Shown here in pieces: positions 1 to 8,641 of a stretch of DNA of 60,285 nucleotides. This DNA comes from SLQH01 sp964612995. GTDB taxonomy: Bacteria > Planctomycetota > UBA11346. The stretch lies in assembly GCA_964612995.1 (NCBI GenBank), contig CAZTGE010000005.1:1-60285 (forward strand), given 5' to 3'. The translations under genes and the position numbers were made by a program. Position 1 is the stretch's first letter; every line of letters starts with the position of its first letter. Under the pieces are notes generated by a model. The model had not been told where the DNA came from. It was given only the letters and a program-made list of their open reading frames with translations, and did not search any database.

Positions 1-626
1 CCATCCTCGGTGGAGCCAAGGTCGCCGACAAGATCCAGCTGATCGAGAACCTGCTCGACAAGGTCGACGAGATGATCATCGGCGGGGCCATGGCCTTCAC
101 CTTCAAGAAGCAACTCGACGACGTGGCCATCGGCGCCTCGCTCTACGATGAGGAGGGGGCCAAGATCGTCCCCGACATCATGGCCAAGGCCAAGGCCAAG
201 GGCGTGACCATCCATCTGCCGGTCGACTACGTCACCGGGTCGAAGTTCGCCGAGGACGCCGAGGTCGGCGAGGCCACCGATGCCTCCGGCATCCCCGAGG
301 GCTGGCTCGGCCTCGATGTCGGTGCCGATTCCAACGCCATCTTCACCAAGGCGATCAAGCAGGCCAAGACCATCGTCTGGAACGGCCCGGCGGGCGTGTT
401 CGAGATGGCGCCCTTCGCCAAGGGCACCGAGGCGATGGCCCAGGCGGTGGCCGCAGCGACCGCCGAGGGCGCGGTGTCGATCATCGGCGGCGGCGATACC
501 GCGACGGCGGCCAAGGTCTTCGGCATCGAGGATCAGGTCAGCCACGTCTCCACCGGTGGGGGCGCCAGCCTCGAGCTGCTCGAGGGCAAGGAGTTGCCGG
601 GCGTGGCGCATCTGAGCGAAGGCTGA
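1..626 (+). CDS. pgk: Phosphoglycerate kinase, C-terminal part (5' end outside window)
   Basis: The reading frame is already open at base 3 and runs to a TGA at 624-626, so only about the last 207 residues are present. The product transfers phosphate between 1,3-bisphosphoglycerate and ADP in cytoplasmic glycolysis/gluconeogenesis. Visible family signatures are the start ILGGAKVADK, the MIIGGAMAFTF strand, the WNGPAGVFE motif, the nucleotide-binding GGGDTATA loop and the terminal STGGGASLELLEG segment. No frameshift is seen. The next gene starts about 100 bp downstream. The family assignment is secure; only the N-terminal substrate-binding domain is missing from view. Confidence 0.97.
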   Translation, partial: ILGGAKVADKIQLIENLLDKVDEMIIGGAMAFTFKKQLDDVAIGASLYDEEGAKIVPDIMAKAKAKGVTIHLPVDYVTGSKFAEDAEVGEATDASGIPEGWLGLDVGADSNAIFTKAIKQAKTIVWNGPAGVFEMAPFAKGTEAMAQAVAAATAEGAVSIIGGGDTATAAKVFGIEDQVSHVSTGGGASLELLEGKELPGVAHLSEG

Positions 627-728
627 ATCCCCGTTTCGTGTAGCGGCCCTCGGCGTGTCCCCGGCGCGCGGGGGGCCGTCGCGGCGGCGGGACTGGCATC
701 GCAGGGCCGGTCGGGGTATGATGGCCAG

Positions 729-1577
729 ATGGCCAACCAGCCCGTGTTGTCCACTGTTTTGGTCGAGAAGCTGGGTTTCGCGCGCAACCTGCTGACCCTC
801 GCCGCGCCGGTCGAGGTCCGGGTCCACCCCGTTCTGCTCGACGACATGGCCGTGCTGCGGGTCGAGGGGTTCGACGAGCCGATCTACTGCGATCGCGACT
901 ACCTGCGGCGCAATCAGATCCGCTTCGGTTCGCAGGCGGGGAAGGGCTCGCAACTGCTGGCCTGGACCCGCCCCGAACGGCGTCGGCGCAGCGACGACCC
1001 CGCGAACCCGGAGATCGATCTGGTCACCGTGCTCGATCTGTTCCAGCTCGGGCACCCGATGGATTTCAAGCGTTTCCAGCGTTTCGTCGACGGGCTCGCG
1101 CTGCGCGATACCCAGGCGCGGGAGTATCTCGCGCGCAAGGCCGAGGAGTTTCCGCTGCTGGTGGTGGACGAGGACGGCGTGGCCAGCGCTCTGCGCTGTC
1201 TGGCCCGGATCGTCGACACCGCGGAGGTCGACCTCGGCCTGGCAGCCAGAGGCGCGGCGCGGCCGGGCCACCAGCAATTGGGCAAGCAGTTCGCCGAACC
1301 CCTCAGCGCTGCGCGCAAGAGCCCGCTGCTGGTTCCGCTGCTCGTCCGCCTCGAGCCGGCCGAACGCTTCAACGCCTTCCGTCTGTTGTGCTACGCTGAG
1401 GATCCCGAGACCGGCACCGCCGGGATGATCGACTTCGTCCGTGCCGTCGCCGCCGCCACCGGCTATGCAGTGCTCGCGGAGCGCAGCGAGACCGTTGACA
1501 GCGCCGATGCGTTGCGCTCGCTGCTCGAAGGGCTCAACGCCTGGCTGCTCTCGCCGCGCCGGCCAGGTGCCGAATAA
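729..1577 (+). CDS. Hypothetical protein, 282 aa
   Basis: I do not recognise this protein. It starts MANQPVLST, has no signal peptide and no clear membrane segment, and looks soluble and cytoplasmic. The first about 75 residues are beta-rich. A basic, Arg-rich patch (PERRRRSDD, near residue 85) follows, and the rest is mainly helical with an LLVVDEDGVASAL strand. The codon bias is typical of the window, which supports a real gene. It lies 100 bp after pgk on the same strand and ends 6 bp before the convergent end of a STAS protein gene. An upstream ribosome-binding site is weak. No function can be assigned. Confidence 0.7.
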   Translation: MANQPVLSTVLVEKLGFARNLLTLAAPVEVRVHPVLLDDMAVLRVEGFDEPIYCDRDYLRRNQIRFGSQAGKGSQLLAWTRPERRRRSDDPANPEIDLVTVLDLFQLGHPMDFKRFQRFVDGLALRDTQAREYLARKAEEFPLLVVDEDGVASALRCLARIVDTAEVDLGLAARGAARPGHQQLGKQFAEPLSAARKSPLLVPLLVRLEPAERFNAFRLLCYAEDPETGTAGMIDFVRAVAAATGYAVLAERSETVDSADALRSLLEGLNAWLLSPRRPGAE

Positions 1578-1583
1578 CAGGGG

Positions 1584-2030
1584 TCAGGGTGCGTGACGCC
1601 GTTGCCCGGCGGTGAGGCGTTCGAGAGCGGCGTCGACGTTCTGGGCGCAGAGCAAGTGGCGCGTGAGGCCGAGGATGGCCAGGGTCTCCATGATCGAGGC
1701 GGGAACCGCGACGCAGAAGAACGGCAGTTCCTGCGCCGCCGCCTGGCGGGCGGCCAGCAGGAAGCCGATCGCGGCAGAGGGCAGGCACTCGCAGTCGGCG
1801 AGATCGACGATGACCGCCCGCGGTGTGTTCGCGCGTTCCTGCTCGAGCCGGGTCACCGCATCGGTCAGAGCAGATCGCTGGGCCGGGTCGGCGGTGGTGG
1901 CGAGATCGAGTACGAGCGCGCGGTCCTGCAGGTAGACCGCGGCGGTGAACATCGCATTGGGGATTGCCGGACGGGTTTCGAGAGTCCGGATCAGGCTCGC
2001 CAGGTGATCGAGCACGGCAGCATTGTGCAT
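1584..2030 (-). CDS. STAS-domain protein (anti-sigma-antagonist-like)
   Basis: About 148 residues, starting MHNAAVLDHL. The C-terminal half has the STAS pattern: a beta strand AVIVDLADC followed by ECLPSAAIGFLLAARQAA, where Ser85 sits at the position phosphorylated in SpoIIAA/RsbV-type antagonists, then strands ending with the helix around METLAILGL. Such proteins bind anti-sigma factors or signalling partners; a partner here is unknown. The frame is open upstream to 2171, but an AAGG lies 8 bp before this ATG, so I chose it; an ATG two codons earlier (2036) has spacing too short. It is convergent with the preceding hypothetical gene. A second STAS protein lies at 14355. Confidence 0.75.
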   Translation of the reverse strand: MHNAAVLDHLASLIRTLETRPAIPNAMFTAAVYLQDRALVLDLATTADPAQRSALTDAVTRLEQERANTPRAVIVDLADCECLPSAAIGFLLAARQAAAQELPFFCVAVPASIMETLAILGLTRHLLCAQNVDAALERLTAGQRRHAP

Positions 2031-2070
2031 CGCCATGACCTTCAACGATGGAGGAGGACGGCACCGGTCG

Positions 2071-2076
2071 ACTATA
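2071..2076 (-). promoter_or_regulatory. Possible -10 element for the STAS gene
   Basis: On the minus strand the sequence TATAGT (5 of 6 matches to a sigma-70 -10 box) lies about 40 bp upstream of the chosen STAS start, in an AT-rich spot of an otherwise GC-rich stretch. No good -35 hexamer is seen at the right distance, so this is only a suggestion. Confidence 0.3.
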
Positions 2077-2155
2077 TACAGCCTCGCAAGCGAAGGCCAG
2101 TGGCGATTGCCGCCCGAGATCGCATCGTCGTTTTCTGACAGAGCGGCCGACGAAC

Positions 2156-2391
2156 TTTGGCCGGTAACCACTCAGGCCCATGGGGCCTGAGTGGTTACCG
2201 GCCAAATTCGGGGCCCCATCGCACCCGATGGGGTTTGGCGTCGAGTGGTGGTGGGCGGATACGTTTCGGCGCAGCCGATCCGCTCACGCCTGAATCTGCT
2301 GGCAGATTCAGGCGAACCACGACAAAGCCAGGGGGGTAGGTCCTCACTGCGTGAGGACCGTAGGGGCGAAGCCCCTGAGAGTCACCTTTGG
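2156..2391. repeat. Composite stem-loop intergenic repeat, copy A
   Basis: A run of five perfect or near-perfect inverted repeats. First is a hairpin with 24-bp arms and an ATG loop (2156-2206; arms begin TTTGGCCGGTAACC). Next are CCCCATCG/CGATGGGG, then GCCTGAATCTGC/GCAGATTCAGGC, then GTCCTCAC/GTGAGGAC, and last GGGGC/GCCCC. The same order and much of the same sequence recur at 41097-41437; parts recur at 35058-35125 and 47724-47762. No protein is encoded: the reading frames through it are only translations of the palindrome. It resembles a REP/MITE-like dispersed element, but no transposase is attached. Confidence 0.8.
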
Positions 2392-2694
2392 CGTTCCCAC
2401 CGCTTCGCCACTGCGGACCCCCGGTCATCGTCTTCGGCTCCTCGCGGTCCCGATGTTTGTTCGCCAGCTGCTGGCGTCTTCGGCGGCCTTGCAGGCCATT
2501 TTCGCCGGAAAGCGTTCCTCTGTCGGCGGTCGCCCAGTCGGGCCTGGTTGGGCTTCGAATGCCGCGGTCGGGCAGGTCCTGGTCTCAGGGAGCCTTCACT
2601 TCGCCCCAACTGGGCTATGCGGAGGTTTCGGGTGGGAAGAGGCCGGAGCTGATCGGCGGTGGCGCGTTGGCGCGACCGGTGGTCGCGCCCGTGC
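2392..2694. repeat. Gene-free stretch with a second hairpin repeat type
   Basis: Between the composite repeat and the AMMECR1 gene I see no credible gene. Bases 2461-2540 hold hairpins CGCCAGC/GCTGGCG and GGCC/GGCC followed by GCGTTCCTCTG. This arrangement recurs at 32588-32660 after the methyltransferase operon, with different stem sequences in places. The rest, up to the convergent stop at 2695, shows nothing I recognise. Confidence 0.5.
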
Positions 2695-3294
2695 TCAGGC
2701 TGTGCAGTCGGGGTCGCCCGCAGCACGGGGCGCGGGGCGTGGCTCCTCGCCGAAGACCTCGGCCTCGAACACCTCGAACCAGGTTCGAGGATGACGCCAG
2801 GCATCGCTCGGCAGACCGGCTTTGGCGCTGAGGTGGCTGAGCATCTGCTCACGGGTCCAGCCTTGTTCGGGGGCGACCTGGGGCAGGAAGACCGCTCCGG
2901 CGGGGCCGTGGTGGAGGACCACGCCATGGCGGCCGGGTTCGATCGCGTCGACCTGGTCCACACGTTCCGGCGGATGCAACGCCGAGATCTCGATCCGCAG
3001 TCGTACGAGTTCCCCCGGCTGCAGGGGCGCGAAACGCGGATCGTCGAAGGCGGCGGCGCAGGCGCGATCGGCCACCGCTTCGCTCACCGGCCGGCGGGCG
3101 ACGATCTCGCCGATGCAGCCGCGCAGTCGCCCAGCGATGGTCAAGGTCACGAAGGCGCCCATGTGCTGGTCGAGGGCCGGCGAGCTGGAAGCCAACAGCT
3201 CGCCGGCGCGCGGACGACGGGAATGGGCGAACGCGTGGGCGATACTCGCCCGGGCAAGGGTCAGCAGGTCGGATCTGGCAACGTCGTCGAGCAT
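2695..3294 (-). CDS. amrA: AMMECR1-domain protein (AmmeMemoRadiSam system protein A)
   Basis: The 199-residue protein has the AMMECR1 fold signature: an N-terminal helix with LLTLARASIAHAF, then the conserved GAFVTLTIAGRLRGCIGEI stretch (about residues 47-65), a FDDPRFAPL motif, LRIEISAL, and a C-terminal FLPQVAPEQGW segment. The function of the family is unsettled; it is usually found with MEMO-like and radical-SAM partners. The start ATG has a GGAG five bases upstream. It lies 12 bp downstream of the MEMO gene on the same strand, so the two form an operon. The radical-SAM member is not in the window. Length is normal for the family. Confidence 0.93.
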   Translation of the reverse strand: MLDDVARSDLLTLARASIAHAFAHSRRPRAGELLASSSPALDQHMGAFVTLTIAGRLRGCIGEIVARRPVSEAVADRACAAAFDDPRFAPLQPGELVRLRIEISALHPPERVDQVDAIEPGRHGVVLHHGPAGAVFLPQVAPEQGWTREQMLSHLSAKAGLPSDAWRHPRTWFEVFEAEVFGEEPRPAPRAAGDPDCTA

Positions 3295-3306
3295 GGTCGC
3301 TCCGTG

Positions 3307-4173
3307 TCATTCGGCCCAGGCGCCGGTGACCCCGGCGCTGAGGTAGCTCACGCAGTGGCTGAAATCGCCGGTCTGCACGCCCGATGTGGTGTAGGCGATC
3401 AGCTCGATCGCCGGATCGTCGTCGTCGGCTTCGAGCATCGCCAGCAGCAGGCCGACGCTGTTCCGGCCGCAGATGGTCGCCCCGGTCTGGCTGATGCGCT
3501 CGCGCCAGCCGGGCAGATCCCTGGCCTGGAGGCGGGCGAAGACCTCCATGTCCAGCCTTTCCAGATTCGCGGGAATATCATCGGTGAAGGGGACGAAGCC
3601 GAAATTGCGGCCGTAATGGGTGAAGTCGGTGCTGGCCACCACCAGCGTGTCGGCATCGATGCAATCCACGATCGCGCGCGCGACCGAGCGGGTGGTGGCC
3701 AGATCGAGTTCGCCGACCACCAGCGGGACCAGCGGGACCGCGCCGCAGCAGTGCTGGATCAGCGGCACCTGGATCTGCACGCTGTGTTCGCTCGCATGTG
3801 CCTGGGTGACCGTGGAGATGGCCGGGTGCCGTTGCAGGGTGGCGATGCAGCCGGTGTCCACCGGGACTTCGCCCAACGGAGTGGCCAGGGCGTCCCACGA
3901 CGGCGCGCTCACCATCCCCGGTAGCGGTACGCGATGGGCGGGGCCGATGATCACGATGCGCTTGTAGTCGGCGCTGCGTACCTGGGCCAGTCCGGCCAGA
4001 GCCACGTCGGCCGAATAGCTGTAGCCCGCATGCGGCAGGACCAGGGCCCGCAGCGATCCGAGGCCCAGCGCGGGGGCTCTGGCAAGACCGGCGTCGAGCA
4101 TGTCGCGCAGGGCTTGCGGATCGTCGGGGTACCAGGTCCCGGCCAGGGGCGATGGGTGGACTGCGTGCGGCAT
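3307..4173 (-). CDS. amrB: MEMO1-family protein (AmmeMemoRadiSam system protein B)
   Basis: The 288-residue product begins MPHAVHPSPLAGTWYPDD, the characteristic N-terminus of the MEMO family, followed by LVLPHAGYSYSADVALAG, IIGPAHRVPLPG, ASEHSVQIQVPLIQH, VASTDFTHYG and a C-terminal GVQTGDFSHCVSYLSA segment. The His residues in PHAGY, GPAH, SEHS and TDFTHY are those that form the metal/dioxygenase-like pocket of the family. A GGGAG ribosome-binding site 8 bp before the ATG at 4173 decides the start; the longer open frame to 4287 has no support. It is followed at once by the AMMECR1 gene. The biochemical role in bacteria is not established. Confidence 0.93.
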   Translation of the reverse strand: MPHAVHPSPLAGTWYPDDPQALRDMLDAGLARAPALGLGSLRALVLPHAGYSYSADVALAGLAQVRSADYKRIVIIGPAHRVPLPGMVSAPSWDALATPLGEVPVDTGCIATLQRHPAISTVTQAHASEHSVQIQVPLIQHCCGAVPLVPLVVGELDLATTRSVARAIVDCIDADTLVVASTDFTHYGRNFGFVPFTDDIPANLERLDMEVFARLQARDLPGWRERISQTGATICGRNSVGLLLAMLEADDDDPAIELIAYTTSGVQTGDFSHCVSYLSAGVTGAWAE

Positions 4174-4341
4174 GCGAAGAATCTCCCTATCGATCTGGCC
4201 GAGGGGGCGTCGTTGCTTCGATCCCGGCGGGTCGCGGCCCTGCTGCCCCGGTGGACGGGTGGGCGGGAGCGACCCGCACGGTACCACTCATCCTAGAGCT
4301 GGTGGTGCGGGGGAAACGATGATGAAGCGCGGTGAGGGAAC

Positions 4342-5349
4342 TCAGTCGCTCCAGCGCCGTTGACGGTCGAAGCCACCCCAGCCGGTGCGTTGGCGCGGCT
4401 TCGGTTTCTCCTGCTTCGCCCGGCCGACCAGCTGGCGCAGCTGGTTCACTTGGGGGTCGATGCCCATGATCGTCCGCGTCGGCGCCGGGCCGAGCAGGAC
4501 GGTGGTCGGCAGTTCGGGCAGACGCCATTGCTCGCGCCAGGCGGCGGCGTCGCCGTCCTGGTTGGGATTGGCCCAGAGCAGGTCCACCTCGGCGCCGTGC
4601 TCGATCTCGCCCAGTCGGGTCATCGCTCCGAGCGGATTGCCGTCGAAGCTGACGCAGACCAGCCGCAGGCGGTCGCGGTAGTCGGGTGCGTCGAGCTCCT
4701 CGATCAGCGATGCGATCTGGAAGCGCTGCTCGGGCTCGGACAGATCGATGAAACAGACCAGCAACCAGGGCTCGGTGCGCGCGGTGAGCGGGTCGCGGGG
4801 GCCGCCGGTGAGGTTCTGCGCCGGGATCCGCGGTGCGGGCACGCCGATGCGCTCATGGAATGCGATCAGCTGCATCAACGGCGTGAACTCGGGAATCTCG
4901 GCGGTGACGTTGACTGCGGTCTGCTTGGCTTCGGCGATGCGCCCGCGCATCAGGCTGTGGCGGGCCGAGAGCACCGCGGCGAGCTGCTTGTAGGAGGGCC
5001 GGTCCGACTGACGGATGCGTTCGAGCAGTGGCGGGACGTTCTCACCGTTGGCGAAGCGCATCCGCCACGAGGCGAGATAATAGAGCGCCTTGTTCTCGTA
5101 ACGGGTGCCCTTGGCCCGCTCGAGCAGGCGTTCGAGCTGGGATTCGAGCCGCGCCTCGCGATCCCAGCGTTCTTCGGGCGGCAGCATGCGGTACTCGTCG
5201 AGCTTGCGCTCGAAGCGTTCGATCGACTCGAGCGCCTCGCGGGCGGCTGGATCGAGCCGCATGCGGAAGCCGTCCTGGTCTGACTGGGCCCGGACGTGAT
5301 CGCAACAGAGCAGGATCAACACGCATACCAGATAGCGCATGGGCTTCAT
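4342..5349 (-). CDS. Exported thioredoxin-fold-like protein without CxxC
   Basis: 335 residues. The N-terminus MKPMRYLVCVLILLCCDHVRAQ is a signal peptide, so the protein should be periplasmic; a Cys pair in the core could alternatively make it a lipoprotein, but there is no proper lipobox. Residues 35-130 are helical and charged (LESIERFERKLDEY). The C-terminal half, with EPWLLVCFIDLSEP, LRLVCVSFDGNP and LPTTVLLGPAPTRTIMG, matches the strand order of TlpA/peroxiredoxin-like folds, but the redox CxxC motif is absent. The tail is basic and Trp/Arg-rich. It is downstream of the pentapeptide gene on the same strand. Function unknown. Confidence 0.65.
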   Translation of the reverse strand: MKPMRYLVCVLILLCCDHVRAQSDQDGFRMRLDPAAREALESIERFERKLDEYRMLPPEERWDREARLESQLERLLERAKGTRYENKALYYLASWRMRFANGENVPPLLERIRQSDRPSYKQLAAVLSARHSLMRGRIAEAKQTAVNVTAEIPEFTPLMQLIAFHERIGVPAPRIPAQNLTGGPRDPLTARTEPWLLVCFIDLSEPEQRFQIASLIEELDAPDYRDRLRLVCVSFDGNPLGAMTRLGEIEHGAEVDLLWANPNQDGDAAAWREQWRLPELPTTVLLGPAPTRTIMGIDPQVNQLRQLVGRAKQEKPKPRQRTGWGGFDRQRRWSD

Positions 5350-5515
5350 TGTGACGCCCGCGATCGCGATTGAAAGATGGGATCGGCAGGGCCTTGGACC
5401 GCGGCGATACCAGATGGCGCACCATGCGATCGGGCTTATCGGTGATTGCCGGTCGGCTCCAGCGTCGTGCTGCGATCAGGGCTGGGCGTCAGCCGTGCCG
5501 GCGTCGACACGCGGC

Positions 5516-7417
5516 CTACTCAGGTCGGGTTGTCTGCCGATCACCAAGACCCAGACGCGGCCCCATGCTGCCGGCGGGGGTGAGGATCACCCGAGCGGAT
5601 CGGGGGAAGACGGGACTGCTGAGGATGGATACTGCGCTGGCGAAGCCGCGGGCCTCGGCGCTGGCAGGGAAGGCGTAGGCGACCTTGCGCAGGGGGCGCC
5701 CGTCGGGGCCGTAGAAGGCCACGCCGACCTCGGGCAAACGCTCGCCCGGCGGGCCCTGGACCACCAGCTCGCTGCGGAGGTGCTGTTCCTCGCCCTCGCC
5801 GGGTTCGTGGTCCACGCGCAGCGTGATGAGGTAATCGCCGCCGAGGGCGATGACCCGGCCGGGGGTGATCTGCAGCAGGGGCTGCTCTTCGGCCGCCTCG
5901 CCGAGCAGCGATTCGAGGTGCGTGCCCTGGATGCGCCGGGTGAAGGCGGTGAGGCTCTCCTCGGCCGTGGCCAGTGCGTGTTCCAGTTCCATGTTGCGCT
6001 GGGCGGTGGCGTCGAGCTTGCGTTCGACCGTCGCGAGCTCCTGCTCGTAGGTGGTGACCTTGGCGCTGAGATCGCGGATCCGGTGTTCGTTGGCCAGCTG
6101 GTCGCCGTAGACGTGCTTCTCGAGCTTCCGTTTCTCCGTGCGCAGGGTGTCGACGCCGCGGGCGAGGATGGTGCTGGCCTGTTCCAGCCGTCGATTGCGA
6201 TCGATCTGCTCCGCGAGCTCGTTGCGGGCCTCCGCGAGCGTTGCCTCGAGCAACAGCACGCGGTCGCTGGCCTCGCGCAGGCTGGCGTTGTCGACGGCCA
6301 GATCGCGGCGCGCTCGCTCCAGGGCTTCGATCCGACCGGCGGCGGTGGCCAGGCGTTCACCGGCCCGCTCGGTCTGGTCGTGTGCCTGTGCCACCTGTTG
6401 TTCGAGTCGATCGGCCGTATCGGTCAGCGATCGGATCCGGGCGCGATAGGCGGCGCGGTCATCGGATGTCAGTGGGCTGCTCGTCGGTGGTTCGGGCAGC
6501 CGCGCGGTCGGCGGCGCGGTCGGTGCAGGGCGGTCGTCGAGCCGTAGGCGGATGACATCGGCGGTCGCAGCCATGGCCAGGATGAGCGCGGCGGCGCAGA
6601 AGATCGCCATCCGGCGGGTCTGGCGTCGCATGTGGCGCAGGGCCGAGAGCGAGGCCGGCGGCGTCGGCTGACGGGTGGTGGGGATGCGCGGAATCGGCTC
6701 GAGCGCGGCCGCCGGATCGCTCACCGGGCGCTCGAGCACGTCGCTGCGGTAGAGCCGGGGGCGTTCGAGTTCGGGATCCGAGGCGCGGGCCATCTGTGCG
6801 CCCGTGTCGATGTCGTGCGCGCCGAGGGCCACTGGAGCGACGTAGCGCTGCGTCGCCTCCTCGTCGCCCTGTTCCTCGGCCTCGAAGCCGCGGATGCCGG
6901 AGAAGCGGGTGAGGCGGTTCCATTGGAAGTCGGCCACCTCGGCGTCGGCCATGTCGGCTTCGCGCAGGTCGGAGCCGAGCAGCACCGTGCCCGCGAGGTG
7001 TGCGCCGGTGAGATCGGCGTTGCGCAGGCTGGCGTTGCCGAGGTGGGTCTCGACCAGCTCGCAGCCTGCAAGTCGCGCCGCGTCGAGGTGGGCGGCGCGG
7101 AGGTTGGTCCGCGTGAGGTCGGCGCCGGTGAGATCGGCGCCGGCGAGGTCCGCGCCGGCGAGCACCGCGTCGCGCAGATGCGCGCCACGGAGGTTGACGC
7201 CGGCCAGACGGGCACCCGGCCAGACCAGGCCTTCGAGGTGATAGCCCTCGCAGTCGCCGGCGCTCATCCGCACCGCCTGCTTGAGCAGTTCGACCACGTA
7301 GGCGGGGGTCTTGTCGACCTCGGCATTGTGCCAGATGCAGTGATCCGCTCCGCCCGGCGCAGGCTGTGCGCAGGCCGGGCGTTCGCGCTCGTAGGCGTGT
7401 GCGCAATCGTTCATCAT
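5516..7417 (-). CDS. Pentapeptide-repeat protein with transmembrane segment and coiled coil
   Basis: 633 residues. A Cys/His cluster opens the protein (CAHAYERERPACAQ, then HCIWHN), followed by pentapeptide A(D/N)LxG-type repeats over about residues 70-165 (for example LAGADLTGADLTRTNL), a proline-rich linker, one transmembrane helix at about 271-288 (AIFCAAALILAMAATADVI), a long coiled coil at about 325-500 and a beta-rich C-terminal domain. The pentapeptide part is therefore cytoplasmic and the coiled coil probably periplasmic. The start ATG overlaps the stop of the upstream TPR gene by ATGA, so the two are co-translated. It may be a scaffold; no enzyme motif is visible. Confidence 0.75.
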   Translation of the reverse strand: MMNDCAHAYERERPACAQPAPGGADHCIWHNAEVDKTPAYVVELLKQAVRMSAGDCEGYHLEGLVWPGARLAGVNLRGAHLRDAVLAGADLAGADLTGADLTRTNLRAAHLDAARLAGCELVETHLGNASLRNADLTGAHLAGTVLLGSDLREADMADAEVADFQWNRLTRFSGIRGFEAEEQGDEEATQRYVAPVALGAHDIDTGAQMARASDPELERPRLYRSDVLERPVSDPAAALEPIPRIPTTRQPTPPASLSALRHMRRQTRRMAIFCAAALILAMAATADVIRLRLDDRPAPTAPPTARLPEPPTSSPLTSDDRAAYRARIRSLTDTADRLEQQVAQAHDQTERAGERLATAAGRIEALERARRDLAVDNASLREASDRVLLLEATLAEARNELAEQIDRNRRLEQASTILARGVDTLRTEKRKLEKHVYGDQLANEHRIRDLSAKVTTYEQELATVERKLDATAQRNMELEHALATAEESLTAFTRRIQGTHLESLLGEAAEEQPLLQITPGRVIALGGDYLITLRVDHEPGEGEEQHLRSELVVQGPPGERLPEVGVAFYGPDGRPLRKVAYAFPASAEARGFASAVSILSSPVFPRSARVILTPAGSMGPRLGLGDRQTTRPE

Positions 7418-8628
7418 CCGTCTCGTGCCGATTCGGTGGACGGCGGCTGCTCGGGCGTGGTGCTGGGCTCGTCGTCGCCGAAGATCCTGAGTGCGCGTTC
7501 GCGCAGAGCGGTGGCGGCGCCGGGGCGCAGCCGGCTATAGGCGGTCACGTGTTCGAGCGCCTTGTCTTCGTTGCGGCGATGCTCGGAGTAGATGATGGCG
7601 AGGCGGAAGTGCGCCCGCAGGTCCGTCTCCGAGTGCGGGTCGAAGTTTTCGCCGGCGATCTCGCGTTCGAGGTGGACGATGGCCTTGTCATATTCGGCCA
7701 GGCTCTCGTAGTATTCGCCGAGCAGCCCGTTGGCCTCGGCGAAGTCGGGATCGCGTTCCAGGATCTGTTGCAGGTCCTCTTTCATCAGCACCTTGGTGGG
7801 AACGCCTGGGATGCTGGCGCGGCGGTAGTAGCGAGCGCGGTGCCACAGTGCGCGGGTGAGCATGCTCGGGCGGTGGGCCGTGGCGACCTGGACCGCCTTG
7901 GTGTAGAGCGCGTGGGCCTCGCCGCGGCCCTGGCCGCGCTCGGCGAGCACGGCGAGATTGAGCAGCGGTTCGGGTCGCCGCGGGTCGGCCTCGTGTGCGC
8001 GACGCAGGTGGCTTTCGGCGAGGTCGGGCCGCTTGAGGCGCATGTGCAGGGTGCCGAGGTTGTAGTGGGCCTGGAAGTGGCGCTCGTCGAGGGCGAGGCA
8101 CTTCTCGTAGGCCGCGCGTGCGGCGCTGAGATCGCCGAGCTGCTCATGGGCGGTGGCGAGGTTGTAGAGGTACCCGGCCTTCTCTGCCGGTTTGATCGCT
8201 GCTTCGACCGCGTTGCCGAAGCGGGTGCGGGCGAGAGCGTATTCCTGCAGCTGGAAAGCGATCACCCCGAGGCTGGCGTGGACTTCGGGATTGTCGCGGC
8301 GCAGGTCGACCGCATCGCGGAAGTAGTTGCGCGCCATGGTGTAGTGGTCCTGGCGCTCCTCCGCCGAGGTCGCCGCCTGGGCCATCTTCTGGTGGGTCAG
8401 GCCGAGGTTGAACAGGGAGTAGAAGTAGGCCTTGTCGGCACGGTGGGCCTTGGCGTAGTAGCTGACCGCGGTCTCGTACTGGCCGCGAAGGAAGGCGCCG
8501 TTGCCGAGGACCGTCAGCTTGGCCGGACTGCCATCGGGCAGTTCGGCCACCTCGACGCCGCCCAGGCTCGCGGCCAGGCAACAGGCCAACGCCACGCGGG
8601 TCGCGAATGCTCTGCGTGGTCTACGCAC
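7414..8628 (-). CDS. Exported TPR-repeat protein
   Basis: About 404 residues made almost wholly of tetratricopeptide repeats: for example FLRGQYETAVSYYAKAHRA, YNLATAHEQLGDLSAARAAY, AHYNLGTLHMRLKRPDLAES and AEANGLLGEYYESLAEYDKA. I start it at the GTG at 8628 because an AGGA lies 6 bp upstream and the product then begins with a signal peptide (RRPRRAFATRVALACCLAA). The ATG at 8676 would overlap the upstream flgM-like gene by 35 bp and bury that signal. TPRs mediate protein contacts, so a periplasmic scaffold role is likely. Its stop overlaps the start of the pentapeptide gene by ATGA. Confidence 0.75.
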   Translation of the reverse strand: MRRPRRAFATRVALACCLAASLGGVEVAELPDGSPAKLTVLGNGAFLRGQYETAVSYYAKAHRADKAYFYSLFNLGLTHQKMAQAATSAEERQDHYTMARNYFRDAVDLRRDNPEVHASLGVIAFQLQEYALARTRFGNAVEAAIKPAEKAGYLYNLATAHEQLGDLSAARAAYEKCLALDERHFQAHYNLGTLHMRLKRPDLAESHLRRAHEADPRRPEPLLNLAVLAERGQGRGEAHALYTKAVQVATAHRPSMLTRALWHRARYYRRASIPGVPTKVLMKEDLQQILERDPDFAEANGLLGEYYESLAEYDKAIVHLEREIAGENFDPHSETDLRAHFRLAIIYSEHRRNEDKALEHVTAYSRLRPGAATALRERALRIFGDDEPSTTPEQPPSTESARDG

Positions 8629-8641
8629 CACCGGTCCTTTC

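Noticed and set aside
627..728. Terminator after pgk
   Set aside because: GC-rich inverted repeat without a T run; not convincing.
2157..2339. Small ORFs reading GNHSGPxGLSGYR-like peptides at each repeat copy
   Set aside because: They only translate the first palindrome stem; no ribosome-binding site and no consistent reading beyond it.
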